In this document: positions 21,370 to 29,263 of the stretch, piece by piece
Position numbering within the stretch: position 1 is the first letter of the stretch
How the letters are laid out: every line of letters starts with the position of its first letter
Source: JBFKAV01 sp041621405
GTDB taxonomy: Bacteria; Pseudomonadota; Alphaproteobacteria; Rhodobacterales; Rhodobacteraceae
Direction: 5' to 3'
DNA: 31,819 nt
NCBI GenBank assembly: GCA_041621405.1
Contig: JBFKAV010000020.1
Location: forward strand, 1-31,819
Notes under the pieces: model-generated
Told to the model about the DNA's origin: nothing
What the model saw: only the letters and a program-made list of their open reading frames with translations
Databases searched by the model: none
Made by a program: the position numbers and the translations under genes

Positions 21370-22407
21370 CTGCCCCAGCTCACCCGCCCGCATCTGTTCA
21401 CCCTGGCCCTCGCCGTCGCGGGAACCGCGGCGTTCTGGGCCCTGAGCCTGCCGCTGCCGTTCCTGTTCGGGCCGATGGCGGCCTCGCTCGTCGCGGCGCT
21501 GGCCGGCGCGAAGCTCGCCGCCGTCGGTGGGGTCTCGGCGGCGGCGCGCAGCGTCATCGGCGTGGCCGTCGGCGCCTCGATCACGCCGGCGGTATTCGCG
21601 GCCCTGCCGCAGATGGCGGCCTCGGTGGCGCTGGTGCCGCTCTACATCGTCATCATCGGCGCCGTCGGCGTGCCGTTCTTCCGCCGCGTCCACGGCTTCG
21701 ACCCGGTCACCGCCTTCTACGCAGCGATGCCCGGTGGCCTGCAGGACATGGTGCTCTTCGGCCACGAGGCCGGCGGCGACGTGCGCGCGCTGTCGCTGGT
21801 CCACGCCACGCGGGTGCTGATCATCGTCACGGTGGCGCCGCTGGTCCTGACCCAGGTCTACGGCGTGACGCTGAGCAACCCGATGGGTGTCTCGGCCAGC
21901 GAGATGCCCTGGCAGGAGATGGCGCTGATGGTGGTCGCGGCGCTCGTCGGCTGGAAGGGCGGAGAGCGGATCGGCCTCTTCGGCGCCGCGATCCTCGGGC
22001 CGCTGATCGTGACCGCGGCGCTGTCGCTCTCCGGGCTCATCCACATGCGCCCGCCGAGCGAGGCGATCCTCGCCGCGCAGTTCTTCATCGGCATGACGAT
22101 CGGGGTCTACTACGTCGGCGTGACGCTGCGCGAGCTGCGCAACGTGGTGGCGGCCGGCGTGGCCTACGTCCTGCTCCTGGCCGCGCTCGCGGCGATCTTC
22201 ACCGAGATCGTGGTGCTGGCCGGGCTCGCCGCGCCGCTCGAGGCGTTCCTCGCCTTCGCGCCGGGCGGGCAGGCCGAGATGACCGTCCTCGCGATCGTCG
22301 TGGGCGCCGACCTCGGCTACGTGATCCTGCACCACCTGACGCGGGTGATCCTGGTGATCACCGGCGCGCCCCTGGCGGCAAGGGCGATGCGGCTCGGCCG
22401 GCGCTAG
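21370..22407 (+). CDS. AbrB family membrane protein (PF05145-type), apparent non-ATG start
   Basis: About 345 residues of a multi-helix membrane protein of the family called AbrB or 'ammonia monooxygenase-related'. Two-fold repeated signatures are LPLPFLFGPMAASLVAAL and GAAILGPLIVTAALSLSG, plus FYAAMPGGLQDMVLFG and AFAPGGQAEMTVLA, the paired family motifs. The first in-frame ATG (21475) falls inside the first helix. The coding pattern (nearly all codons ending in G or C) continues upstream to at least 21361, but no ATG, GTG or TTG occurs back to the in-frame stop at 21271. I chose CTG at 21370 because CGGGAG lies 7 bases before it; 21475 is the conservative start. Function is probably transport of an unknown compound. 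It is divergent from the ATPase, with an FNR-type box between. Confidence 0.78.
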   Translation: MPQLTRPHLFTLALAVAGTAAFWALSLPLPFLFGPMAASLVAALAGAKLAAVGGVSAAARSVIGVAVGASITPAVFAALPQMAASVALVPLYIVIIGAVGVPFFRRVHGFDPVTAFYAAMPGGLQDMVLFGHEAGGDVRALSLVHATRVLIIVTVAPLVLTQVYGVTLSNPMGVSASEMPWQEMALMVVAALVGWKGGERIGLFGAAILGPLIVTAALSLSGLIHMRPPSEAILAAQFFIGMTIGVYYVGVTLRELRNVVAAGVAYVLLLAALAAIFTEIVVLAGLAAPLEAFLAFAPGGQAEMTVLAIVVGADLGYVILHHLTRVILVITGAPLAARAMRLGRR

Positions 22408-22412
22408 CCGCG

Positions 22413-22790
22413 CTACCAGAGCCCGACGGCGGAAAGCGCCTGCTGCCGGGCGCGGGCATGGGCCAGCGCCGCGTCTGGCGCGGCGGCAGCATCAAAGACG
22501 AGGCAGAGCGCCCGGTCGGGCGCCTCGACGAGCCGCTGGAACACGTGCAGCGCGCCATCGCCCGCCACCACGGCGTGGTCGAACTCGCCCTCCGCCTCGG
22601 CCAACGCCTTCGGCCGCGCCCGCCCAAGGAGCTCGCAGGCGGCGGCGGCCAGAAGCTCGCCCGCCTCGGGCGCGCCCGCCGCCTCGCCGCTCGTGCCGAG
22701 GACAAGGCCGGCGTCGAGGTCGATCAGCACCGCCGCCCGGCACGCCGCCGCGTCGTCGAGACAGGCCTCAAGTTCGGCTCCGAGCGACAA
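22413..22790 (-). CDS. Small Roadblock/LC7-like protein
   Basis: 125-residue protein with the alternating strand/helix pattern of a Roadblock/LC7 (MglB-like) domain: an early AVLIDLDAGLVLGTSGEA strand-turn-strand, a long Ala-rich helix (about 37-60), a mid strand DHAVVAGDGALHVFQRLV, and a final strand ALCLVFDAAA followed by a helix. The assignment rests on pattern, not on a strict motif. Start: TTG at 22790, supported by GAGGG about 6 bases upstream; no in-frame ATG or GTG gives the complete domain. It is the last gene of the kinase-FHA unit and ends 5 bases from the convergent AbrB-family stop. Roadblock proteins usually bind small GTPases or act as scaffolds; no GTPase is nearby. Partnership with the kinase/FHA pair is inferred. 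Confidence 0.55.
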   Translation of the reverse strand: MSLGAELEACLDDAAACRAAVLIDLDAGLVLGTSGEAAGAPEAGELLAAAACELLGRARPKALAEAEGEFDHAVVAGDGALHVFQRLVEAPDRALCLVFDAAAAPDAALAHARARQQALSAVGLW

Positions 22791-22811
22791 GACTGGCCCT
22801 CACGCATACGC

Positions 22812-22836
22812 CCGTCCGACGGCCTTCGCCGGACGG
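22812..22836. repeat. Intergenic inverted repeat between FHA and Roadblock-like genes
   Basis: CCGTCCG and CGGACGG form a 7-bp stem around an 11-base GC-rich loop, in the 105-base gap between the two genes. No T-run follows on the minus strand, so it is more likely an mRNA-stability or attenuation hairpin than a full terminator. Confidence 0.3.
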
Positions 22837-22895
22837 CCCATCACTGGGCGTTCAGGCCGCGCGCGTCAAGCCGGGGTAGCGCCGCGGCGCCGCCG

Positions 22896-23627
22896 TCAGC
22901 CCTCAGCGCTCTCCCATGCGAAGTCGGGCCCGCAGAGCGCGGCGAGCATCAGCGCGGTCTCGCCGATGCGGATCACGTCGCCGTGGTCGAGGCCTTCGGT
23001 GCTGAGCACCGGCTTGCCGTTCCGCCGCACCAGGTTCGGCTTGCCGCCGAAGCCGAGGTAGAACTTCCGGCTCTCCTCGTCGTAGGCGATGAGCGCGTGG
23101 CCCTCGCGCGAGATCGCGAGATCGCCGAAATCGAGCTGGATCGCCTGGTCGTCGCCGCGGCCGATCTGCGACACGCCAGGGCGCAGCGGAAAGGCGTGGC
23201 CGCAGCCCGGGCCCTCGACGATCACCAGCCAGCCGACCGGGTAGAGCACCGGCTCGACGCCCGCCGACCGGTTGGCGCCAAGCGCCTCGAGCGCGCCGTT
23301 GGAATGGTCGACCCCGAGGAGCCGGGTCTTGATCCTCCCGGCGCGGCGCTGCGGCAGGTCAAGCTCCGGCACCGCCGCCGGCACCGGCTCGCGCGGCTGG
23401 CCCTGGTCGGTCTGCTCGCTGACCAGATCCCACATGCTGCGTACGTTCGTGTCCTTGACCAAGTCCTGGCCCTCCGCCGGTATGGCGCGATCCTGAGGAT
23501 CCGCCGAGCGACCGAGTTTATCAGAAAGTTTTCGGTTTTCCACAAGCTCTCGGCGTCGGCTTGCGGCGATCGGATCCGCCTTGCCGGCATCGGGTCGGTG
23601 CGATGACAAGCCCTTGAATATCCTCAT
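22896..23627 (-). CDS. FHA domain protein
   Basis: 243-residue cytoplasmic protein with a C-terminal forkhead-associated domain (about 134-230), a phosphothreonine-binding module. Conserved positions visible are IGRG (155-158), SREGH (173-177, the S-x3-H core) and RNGKPV (202-207, the N-G loop). These are followed by GLDHGDVIRIG. The first 130 residues are charged and probably disordered, containing several Thr/Ser that could be kinase targets (for example DTNVRSMWDL at about 59-68). Start: ATG at 23627 after a GGGG-rich stretch; an in-frame GTG at 23639 lacks a ribosome site. It lies 78 bases downstream of the kinase, the usual pairing of a Ser/Thr kinase with its phospho-reader. Confidence 0.9.
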   Translation of the reverse strand: MRIFKGLSSHRPDAGKADPIAASRRRELVENRKLSDKLGRSADPQDRAIPAEGQDLVKDTNVRSMWDLVSEQTDQGQPREPVPAAVPELDLPQRRAGRIKTRLLGVDHSNGALEALGANRSAGVEPVLYPVGWLVIVEGPGCGHAFPLRPGVSQIGRGDDQAIQLDFGDLAISREGHALIAYDEESRKFYLGFGGKPNLVRRNGKPVLSTEGLDHGDVIRIGETALMLAALCGPDFAWESAEG

Positions 23628-23705
23628 GCCCTGCCCCACTCGTCAAAGTCGCGACAGCGCGGCGCCAAAGCCCGCGGCTCCGGTGTCGCCGGCGGGCCGG
23701 TGCGG

Positions 23706-25739
23706 CTATTCGCCGGAGAGCACGAACCGGGCCTCCGCCCGGCCGCCCTCGCGCCGAATCTCGAACACCGCCTCCGGCACCCCGGCGCGTGCCAGCCGGC
23801 CGAGCAGCGCCTCGACTCCCAGCGGCCCGGAGAGTGCCGTTCCGGTCCTGCGCTCGGCCAGCAGGATGTCCCCCGCCGCGAGCCCGCCCGGCTCCGCCGC
23901 CGGCACGCCTTCCACCATGACTTGCCAGGCGCCATCGACCCGGCGCGTCCGCAGCACGGCGCCGTTCGCCAGCGTCACCCAGCGGCTGGCCGGCACCGCC
24001 AGCGAAACCTGCCGGAACGGCTCGCCATTGTCGCCGCGCACGGTCAGGCTGGCCATCACAATGCCGGCACCGCCGGCAGGCAGGTCGAACACGATCTCCT
24101 CGATCGAGGCCTGGTCGGATACCCAGGTGTCGTTCACCGTGTAGATGCCGACGCCCTCCGCAAGCCAGTCGTTCGCGGCGAGCCCCGCCGCGCTCGGCAG
24201 CACCCTTGCCACCACCGGCACGGTGTCGACCCCGACGTTGACGGGTCGCGTCTCGAACGGCAGCGCGAGCTCCCAGCGGCCCGCCGCGACCGGGTTCGGC
24301 AGCGGCGCCGGCCGAGGCGCGGCGGCGGCGGCGCCGACGGCACCCAGTCCGCTGGCCGCCCCTGCGGCGGCGCGGGCTTCGGTCAGCTGCATCGGGGGCA
24401 CGGCGTCCGCGGGGCTTGCGGTCGGAACGGATCGGGCGGTGGCACCCGTCGCCGGCGCGTCCTGTACCGCCACCGTCGCGCCGGGATCGAGCGCCGGGCC
24501 GAGGAGCAGGAAGCCGGCGACTGCCGCCGAGACCAGCCCAGCGCCGACCAGGATCGAGGCGGCGTAGCTCTGGCGCGGGGCCGCCGGCACGGTCTCGGCG
24601 GCCTCGACCTGTGCCGCGGTCTCCGCGGCGGGCGGCGCGGCCCGGACCAGCGGCACCGGCGCCCTGACGGCGCCCCGCTCGATCATCGCCAGCCACTCGC
24701 CGGCGCTGGCGATGCGGTCGCGCGGCAGCACGCTCGCGGCCTTGTCCAGCGCCTCGAGGAAGCCCGGCGGATAGCCCTCGATCCGACCCGCGAGAGGGAG
24801 GTAGGGATCCTCCGCCGCCTCGGCGACCGCGGCCAGACGGCGCTGGCTGTCGGGCGGCGCCTCGCCCGAGATCAGGTGATGGAAGGTCGCCGCCAGCGCG
24901 TAGAGGTCGCTCGACGGGCCCTGGGCGCTGCCGGCGATGTAGAATTCCTGCGGCGAGTAGCCGTCCTTCACCACCCTGAGCGCCGACAGCAGCCGGCTGG
25001 TCTTCGCGGCCTGCTCGCGGGCGGCGCCGAAATCGATCAGGATCGGCTGGCCGATCCGGTCGATCAGGATGTTGTCGGGCGAGATGTCGCGGTGCAGCAT
25101 CCCCCGGGCATGGACGAAGCCGACGGCGTCGAGCAGCTTCTTCAGCTTGGAGACGATCTCGGCCGGCGTGAAGCCCGTTGCTCCGTCCTCGATGATGTCG
25201 AGCAGATCGCGACCCTCGATGTAGTCGATCGCCATGTAGGCGGTGTCGTTGTCCTCGAAGACCTGGTGCACGCCGACGATGTTGGGATGGGTGAGCCGGG
25301 CGAGGTTGCGCGCCTCCTGCATGAAGAGCCGCACCACCGCGCGGAATTCGGCATGGTGCCCGCGCGAGCGGGCGCGGACGATGGTGTTGCTGCGGCGGCA
25401 GAAGGCGCCCGGGAAGCATTCCTTGATCACCACGGTGCGGTCGAGCGAGTCGCGCGCGCGGTAGGTGATCCCGAAGCCGCCGGCATTGAGGAAGCGCTCG
25501 ATGACGTACTGCCCGTGCAGCAGCCGGGTGCCCGGCTTGAGCTCGTCGACCTCGGGCTCGTCGGGGTCGGGGTCGTCGCCGGCTGCGGCGGGCACCGAAT
25601 CAGCCGTTGCCCCGGCCCCCGGTCCCCGCCTGAGTGCCGCGGCCGCCCGCGCGCTGGCGAAGGATCCTATGCGGGCCACGTCCGCGGCGCGGTCTTCGTC
25701 TCGCTCGGGCTCCCGGGCCGCGGTGCTGTTGACTGCCAT
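23706..25739 (-). CDS. Membrane-anchored Ser/Thr protein kinase with PDZ-like extracytoplasmic tail
   Basis: 677-residue Hanks-type (PknB-like) kinase. After an acidic N-terminus, the kinase domain (about 76-355) shows the Gly-loop NAGGFGITYRA (85-95), the ATP lysine K106 in VVIKE, the catalytic D218 in HRDISPDN and DFG at 236-238. GYSPQEFY (260-267) lies in the activation region. A membrane helix covers about 392-414. The outside part has a beta-rich segment (about 490-580) and ends in a PDZ-like domain (VEGVPAAEPGGLAAGDILLA). Note HRDIS in place of the usual HRDLK/HRDIK. Start: ATG at 25739 after GGGAG; an in-frame start 33 bases upstream is less likely. First gene of the kinase-FHA-Roadblock unit. 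It probably relays an envelope signal. Confidence 0.92.
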   Translation of the reverse strand: MAVNSTAAREPERDEDRAADVARIGSFASARAAAALRRGPGAGATADSVPAAAGDDPDPDEPEVDELKPGTRLLHGQYVIERFLNAGGFGITYRARDSLDRTVVIKECFPGAFCRRSNTIVRARSRGHHAEFRAVVRLFMQEARNLARLTHPNIVGVHQVFEDNDTAYMAIDYIEGRDLLDIIEDGATGFTPAEIVSKLKKLLDAVGFVHARGMLHRDISPDNILIDRIGQPILIDFGAAREQAAKTSRLLSALRVVKDGYSPQEFYIAGSAQGPSSDLYALAATFHHLISGEAPPDSQRRLAAVAEAAEDPYLPLAGRIEGYPPGFLEALDKAASVLPRDRIASAGEWLAMIERGAVRAPVPLVRAAPPAAETAAQVEAAETVPAAPRQSYAASILVGAGLVSAAVAGFLLLGPALDPGATVAVQDAPATGATARSVPTASPADAVPPMQLTEARAAAGAASGLGAVGAAAAAPRPAPLPNPVAAGRWELALPFETRPVNVGVDTVPVVARVLPSAAGLAANDWLAEGVGIYTVNDTWVSDQASIEEIVFDLPAGGAGIVMASLTVRGDNGEPFRQVSLAVPASRWVTLANGAVLRTRRVDGAWQVMVEGVPAAEPGGLAAGDILLAERRTGTALSGPLGVEALLGRLARAGVPEAVFEIRREGGRAEARFVLSGE

Positions 25740-26341
25740 CTGACACTCCCGACTCCGCGCGCCCCACCTCACGCATAGGTTGTAGCGTTTTCAGTGCGAT
25801 GCGCTCTCTCGGCCCTCCGATCCCGCGATCACAATGTTCGTAGGAACAGCTCTCGCCTGCGGCTTGCCGCCAGCGGGCGGCGTCGGGGCGATCCTGTCGC
25901 GACTCAACCATCCGGGCCATGCGTCTCGATCCAGGGGGCTCGGGCGGCTGTGCCGCCTGTCGCCGGTTCCCTCTCGCGACGCCGGCCGGTACCGGCACGG
26001 ACTGGTTCAAATACTAGCGCCAACGCACCACGCCGCAAGAGAATTCTCGCCAGCCCGGCAGACCGGCGCCCGCTGCGCGAGCGTCCGGGGTCGGGCGGAC
26101 TGGCCATTCTGGCGCCCTATTGGCTAAGAATCTCGGAACGAACCTCGGCCATTCCGTGGCGCTGATCTCGGATTTGAGACAATTGGGGCGGATCCGCCCC
26201 CATTCGGGGCCGGCTTTGGCTTTCGGGAGGAAGACGGATTGATCCGGCCGCCGGCCCGGTTTCGCCGAAAATCTACCCTGCGTTGAGTTTCCAAGCGCCG
26301 ACTCAAGGCCGGCAGCGCCGGGAATCGGCCCGCGGCGTGCG
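25740..26341. other. 602-base intergenic region without a supported gene
   Basis: No reading frame here has convincing codon pattern, ribosome site or recognisable product on either strand, and base composition is less GC-rich than the neighbouring genes. It should contain the kinase promoter (right of 25740) and the end of the 26342-31819 operon transcript. It holds a perfect 16-base palindrome at 26185-26200 and a weak TTGAGT/ACTCAA stem at 26283-26306. No tRNA or recognisable riboswitch was seen. Confidence 0.6.
26185..26200. repeat. 16-base perfect palindrome
   Basis: GGGGCGGATCCGCCCC reads the same on both strands. As RNA it gives a 6-bp GC stem with a GATC loop. It is about 140 bases past the last gene of the molybdenum-enzyme operon. 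On the minus strand it is followed by AATTGTCTC, a poor T-run, so a weak terminator or a protein-binding site are both possible. Confidence 0.4.
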
Positions 26342-26923
26342 CTACCGCAGCCCGTCCAGACCCTTCACCTCCGAGGCGGCGAGCCCGCCCATGCGGTTGT
26401 GCACGCGCGGCCCCCGGGTCATGGCGAGCGCGAAGAGGAGCTCGCCCGCGCGCGGGGCGTCGGCAAGGCCCACCTCCATAGCGTCGAAATGGCTCCTCAC
26501 ATAGGCCGCGTTGATGTGGCCCAAGGGCACGTCGATCCGCGTGCCGGGGCCCCCGACCTTCATCGCCGAGGGCACGATCGCCTTCGCCTCGCCCAGCCGG
26601 GCCCGCATCGCGTAGCCGCCCGGCACGTGCCAGAGCGCGGTGTGCTCGAGCTCGCCCCCCTCGCCCGCCAGCGCCGCCTTGCCGTAGCCGTCGATCCCCC
26701 CGATGCCGCCCAGGGCCGCGATCAGCCGGTCAGTCATCATCAGCCCCAGCGGCTTCAGGTCTTCCATCGCCGGCTCGAGGTCCTCGACGTAGCGCCCGGC
26801 GAAGGGGTTCGCCACCACCGCGAGGATCGCCGCCCGGCGCCGCGGTTCGACCGGAGGCGGGCCGCCCTCGTGGTGGATCTCCTCGACCAGGATCAAGGTC
26901 TTGCGGATGGGGAAGTCAGGCAT
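26342..26923 (-). CDS. Amino acid synthesis family protein (PF06684/DUF1185-like)
   Basis: 193-residue protein matching the DUF1185 'amino acid synthesis' family: IRKTLILVEEIHHEGG at the N-terminus, VVANPFAGRYVEDLEPAM (about 36-53), GYGKAALAGEGGELEHTALWHVPGG (in two conserved pieces at about 79-103) and a late RGPRVHNRMGGL. Start: ATG at 26923 overlaps the upstream UPF0280 gene by 8 bases (ATGCCTGA), so translation is coupled. Despite the family name, no amino acid biosynthetic reaction is firmly established. In this setting, behind a molybdenum hydroxylase and a hydroxynicotinate-reductase-like protein, a step in heterocycle breakdown is more likely. Last gene of its operon. Confidence 0.88.
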   Translation of the reverse strand: MPDFPIRKTLILVEEIHHEGGPPPVEPRRRAAILAVVANPFAGRYVEDLEPAMEDLKPLGLMMTDRLIAALGGIGGIDGYGKAALAGEGGELEHTALWHVPGGYAMRARLGEAKAIVPSAMKVGGPGTRIDVPLGHINAAYVRSHFDAMEVGLADAPRAGELLFALAMTRGPRVHNRMGGLAASEVKGLDGLR

Positions 26924-27743
26924 GGCTCGGCTCCGGTTCGGCGAGGGCTTCGGACCCGACGAGGCGGGTCCGGTCGTTGAGCGAAAGACAGGCGGCGCCG
27001 ATCAGGCCGCGGGCGCGCATGGCGGCCGCCGCGGCGGCGCCGCGGTCGAGCGCGGCGTTCGCCTCTTCGTCGGTCAGCGGCCCCACCGCCACGGTGACCG
27101 GCCGCTCGCCGAGGTCGCTGTCCGGCGCCAGCTCCGTCGCCGGGCGGCGGCTGATCGCCGGGTGGCCCGGAAGGTCCACGGCGTTGGCGATAAGCGTCGC
27201 GGCGGCGTCGGCAGCCGCGGCGCTGGCAGCCACCACGGTGACCGCGTCGGCAATGCCTAACGAATGGCTCCGCCCGCGCCAGCCCGAGGTGGCGACCCCG
27301 CGCCAGGGCGCATCGGCGGAGATCGTCACCTGCCCGCCCGCCATCGCGGCGGTCACGCACTCTCCCGGGGCGAGGTGGAAGGCCACGTCGCCGCCGTTAT
27401 TGGCGTGCGCCTTCACCAGCCCCGGCTCCGCGGCCATGGCGGCGAGGATCTCGTCGGCCACCGCCCCCGCCACCGCGGCCATCGGCGTGATGAAGACCGG
27501 CGCGAAGGGCGCGACCGCCCGCTGCATCCGCCGCGCCACCGCGCCCTTAAGCGGCGGCGGGTCGGGGCGTCGGAGATCGGCAAGCTCGGCCACCAGCTCC
27601 TCGAGCACCGTGGCGAAGCGTGCCTCGGCCCGGGCATAGGCGCCGGCGCGGGCGGCCGGGTCGGCCCAGAGGATCAGGTCTATCGGCCCGTGCTGCAGGT
27701 GCAGCCGCTGGCCGTCGGGCAGCAGTCGCGCCGCCGCCCCCAT
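26916..27743 (-). CDS. UPF0280 family protein (ApbE-like fold)
   Basis: 275-residue protein of UPF0280, a family placed in the ApbE-like superfamily (relatives of the FAD:protein FMN transferase). Family regions are HLQHGPIDLILWAD (about 15-28), FITPMAAVAGAVADEIL (about 83-99), KAHANNGGDVAFHLAPGE (about 110-127) and GIATSGW-like GVATSGWRGRSHSLG (about 150-164), which corresponds to the ApbE nucleotide-site region. Start: ATG at 27743 shares one base with the TGA of the reductase-like gene (TGATG). It overlaps the DUF1185 gene by 8 bases. A role in flavin handling or flavinylation of the pathway reductase is inferred from fold and position; direct catalysis on the substrate is the alternative. 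Confidence 0.87.
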   Translation of the reverse strand: MGAAARLLPDGQRLHLQHGPIDLILWADPAARAGAYARAEARFATVLEELVAELADLRRPDPPPLKGAVARRMQRAVAPFAPVFITPMAAVAGAVADEILAAMAAEPGLVKAHANNGGDVAFHLAPGECVTAAMAGGQVTISADAPWRGVATSGWRGRSHSLGIADAVTVVAASAAAADAAATLIANAVDLPGHPAISRRPATELAPDSDLGERPVTVAVGPLTDEEANAALDRGAAAAAAMRARGLIGAACLSLNDRTRLVGSEALAEPEPSHA

Positions 27744-29263
27744 CAGCGCTCCTCCTCCGGCGGCAGCGGCGCCACGGGCGCGACCGCGCGCAGCTCGCCG
27801 CCGTATTCGCCGCCCTTGGCGAGGATGTCGGCGAGGCTCCGCACCGCGGCGTCGTGGCCGCCGAGGGCGCGGTAGTCCTCGCGCCGGAGCGTGAACTCGA
27901 GCGGCGCCACCAGGGCCGGCGTCGGCACGTAGCCGAAGGAGTTCGCCGGCATCCGGGTCACGTCGACCATCAGCGTGATCCCGCCCCCGGGCCAGACCCA
28001 GGCCGGCGCGCCGCCGCAGGTGACCCGCGTCTTCAGCCCGTGCACCGAGCGGGTGAGCCGCACCGGGTTCTTCGTCACGCCGGCGCGGAGCGAGCCGCCG
28101 GCGCCGCCGGTGAACATCACCGTGCAGAGCGCCGGCTCGCAGTTCTCCCCGATCAGCTCCACCGAGGGCCGGAGCCGCTCGGGGAAGGGCTTCTCGACCG
28201 GCTTCAGGTCGTCGTCGAGCTCGTAATAGGCGGCGTGCTCGCCGGTAGTGGAGACCATCAAGAGCGACAGCCCCGGCCGCGCGCCCTTCTCGGGGCGCCA
28301 GTCGCCAAGGATCGTGAGCGGGTCCGCGATGTCGGTGCCGCCCCAGCCGAGGCCGGGATTGGCGACCTGGAAGTAGCGCCCCGGCGTCGAGCGGCGGCCC
28401 TTGATGCGGATGCCGGTGTCGGGCCAGTCCAACACCTTGCCGGCCTGATGCTCGGAGACGACGCCGGTGATGTGGTCGTCGACCACCACCACCTCGTCGA
28501 CCAGCCCCTGCCACTGCACCGCGAACATGCCGATCGTGGCCGAGCCGCAGCCGACCCGCATCCGCTCCTCCTGCTTGCCGTCGACGACGGGCGCCCGGCC
28601 GGCCTGCACCACGACCGTGGCGCCGCCGTCGATGGAAAGCTCCACCGCCTCGCGGTTGCAGAGGTTCATCAGCGTGTCGCAGGTGACCCGGCCTTCCGCC
28701 TTCGAGCCGCCGGTCAGGTGGTCGACGCCGCCGAGCGAGAGCATCTGCGAGCCGTATTCCGAGGTGATGACGAGGCCGACCGCCTCGCCCTCCGCCCGCA
28801 CCACCGAGCCTTCGGCGCCGAGGTGACGGTCGGTGTCGATCTTCACCTTGACGCCGCAGTAGGAATAGATCGCCTCGGTCACCACGGTGACGAAATCCAC
28901 GCCCTCGATCTCGCGGCTGACGATGAACGGGGCGGGTTTGTAGTCTGGGTAGGTGGTGCCGGCGCCCACCGCGGTGACGAAGAGGTCGCGGTCGGCGATC
29001 AGCCCGCCGTCCCAGTCCTGGTTCAGGAAGGGCCGCACCTCGTCGCCCGCGGCAATGCGGCGGTCGAGGATGGTGATCGGGTCGCAGCGGACGATCCGGC
29101 CGCCCTCGTTGGCGTAGCGGTCGCAGGCGCCGGCCTTGCCCTCGGCGATGTAGCACATCACCGGGCAGGCATCGCAGCGGATCTTCTCGGCGCGGACGCG
29201 GGGGCCGGGCGGCGGCAGGCCGTCGCCGGTATCGGCGCGGTTGTCGTGCGCCTGGTCGGTCAT
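27743..29263 (-). CDS. 6-hydroxynicotinate reductase-like Fe-S protein
   Basis: 506-residue protein resembling those annotated as 6-hydroxynicotinate reductase, which reduces 6-hydroxynicotinate to tetrahydro-6-oxonicotinate in anaerobic or oxygen-limited nicotinate breakdown. Near the N-terminus the cysteines C30, C33, C37, C47 and C60 (RCDACPVMCYIAEG...ACDRY...VRCDP) form a ferredoxin-like Fe-S site. The remainder has family stretches such as AIYSYCGVKVKIDTDRHLG, GLVITSEYGSQMLSLGG, RMRVGCGSATIGMFA and CGGAPAWVWPGGGITLMVDV. Start: ATG at 29263 overlaps the molybdenum enzyme's stop by 4 bases (ATGA). It is one-base coupled to UPF0280. Real substrate may differ from 6-hydroxynicotinate; electrons presumably come through the Fe-S site. 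Confidence 0.85.
   Translation of the reverse strand: MTDQAHDNRADTGDGLPPPGPRVRAEKIRCDACPVMCYIAEGKAGACDRYANEGGRIVRCDPITILDRRIAAGDEVRPFLNQDWDGGLIADRDLFVTAVGAGTTYPDYKPAPFIVSREIEGVDFVTVVTEAIYSYCGVKVKIDTDRHLGAEGSVVRAEGEAVGLVITSEYGSQMLSLGGVDHLTGGSKAEGRVTCDTLMNLCNREAVELSIDGGATVVVQAGRAPVVDGKQEERMRVGCGSATIGMFAVQWQGLVDEVVVVDDHITGVVSEHQAGKVLDWPDTGIRIKGRRSTPGRYFQVANPGLGWGGTDIADPLTILGDWRPEKGARPGLSLLMVSTTGEHAAYYELDDDLKPVEKPFPERLRPSVELIGENCEPALCTVMFTGGAGGSLRAGVTKNPVRLTRSVHGLKTRVTCGGAPAWVWPGGGITLMVDVTRMPANSFGYVPTPALVAPLEFTLRREDYRALGGHDAAVRSLADILAKGGEYGGELRAVAPVAPLPPEEER

Noticed and set aside
18584..21445. 953-codon plus-strand open frame opposite the P-type ATPase
   Set aside because: The minus-strand frame contains DKTGT, PEGLP and GDGVNDAP motifs; the plus-strand translation is Arg/Gly/His-rich noise.
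23700..25778. Plus-strand open frame opposite the Ser/Thr kinase
   Set aside because: The kinase frame has all catalytic motifs and a good ribosome site. The opposite frame has none.
25834..26127. Possible 97-codon gene in the large intergenic region
   Set aside because: No ribosome site, codon pattern or family resemblance; composition differs from genuine genes here. Kept as non-coding.
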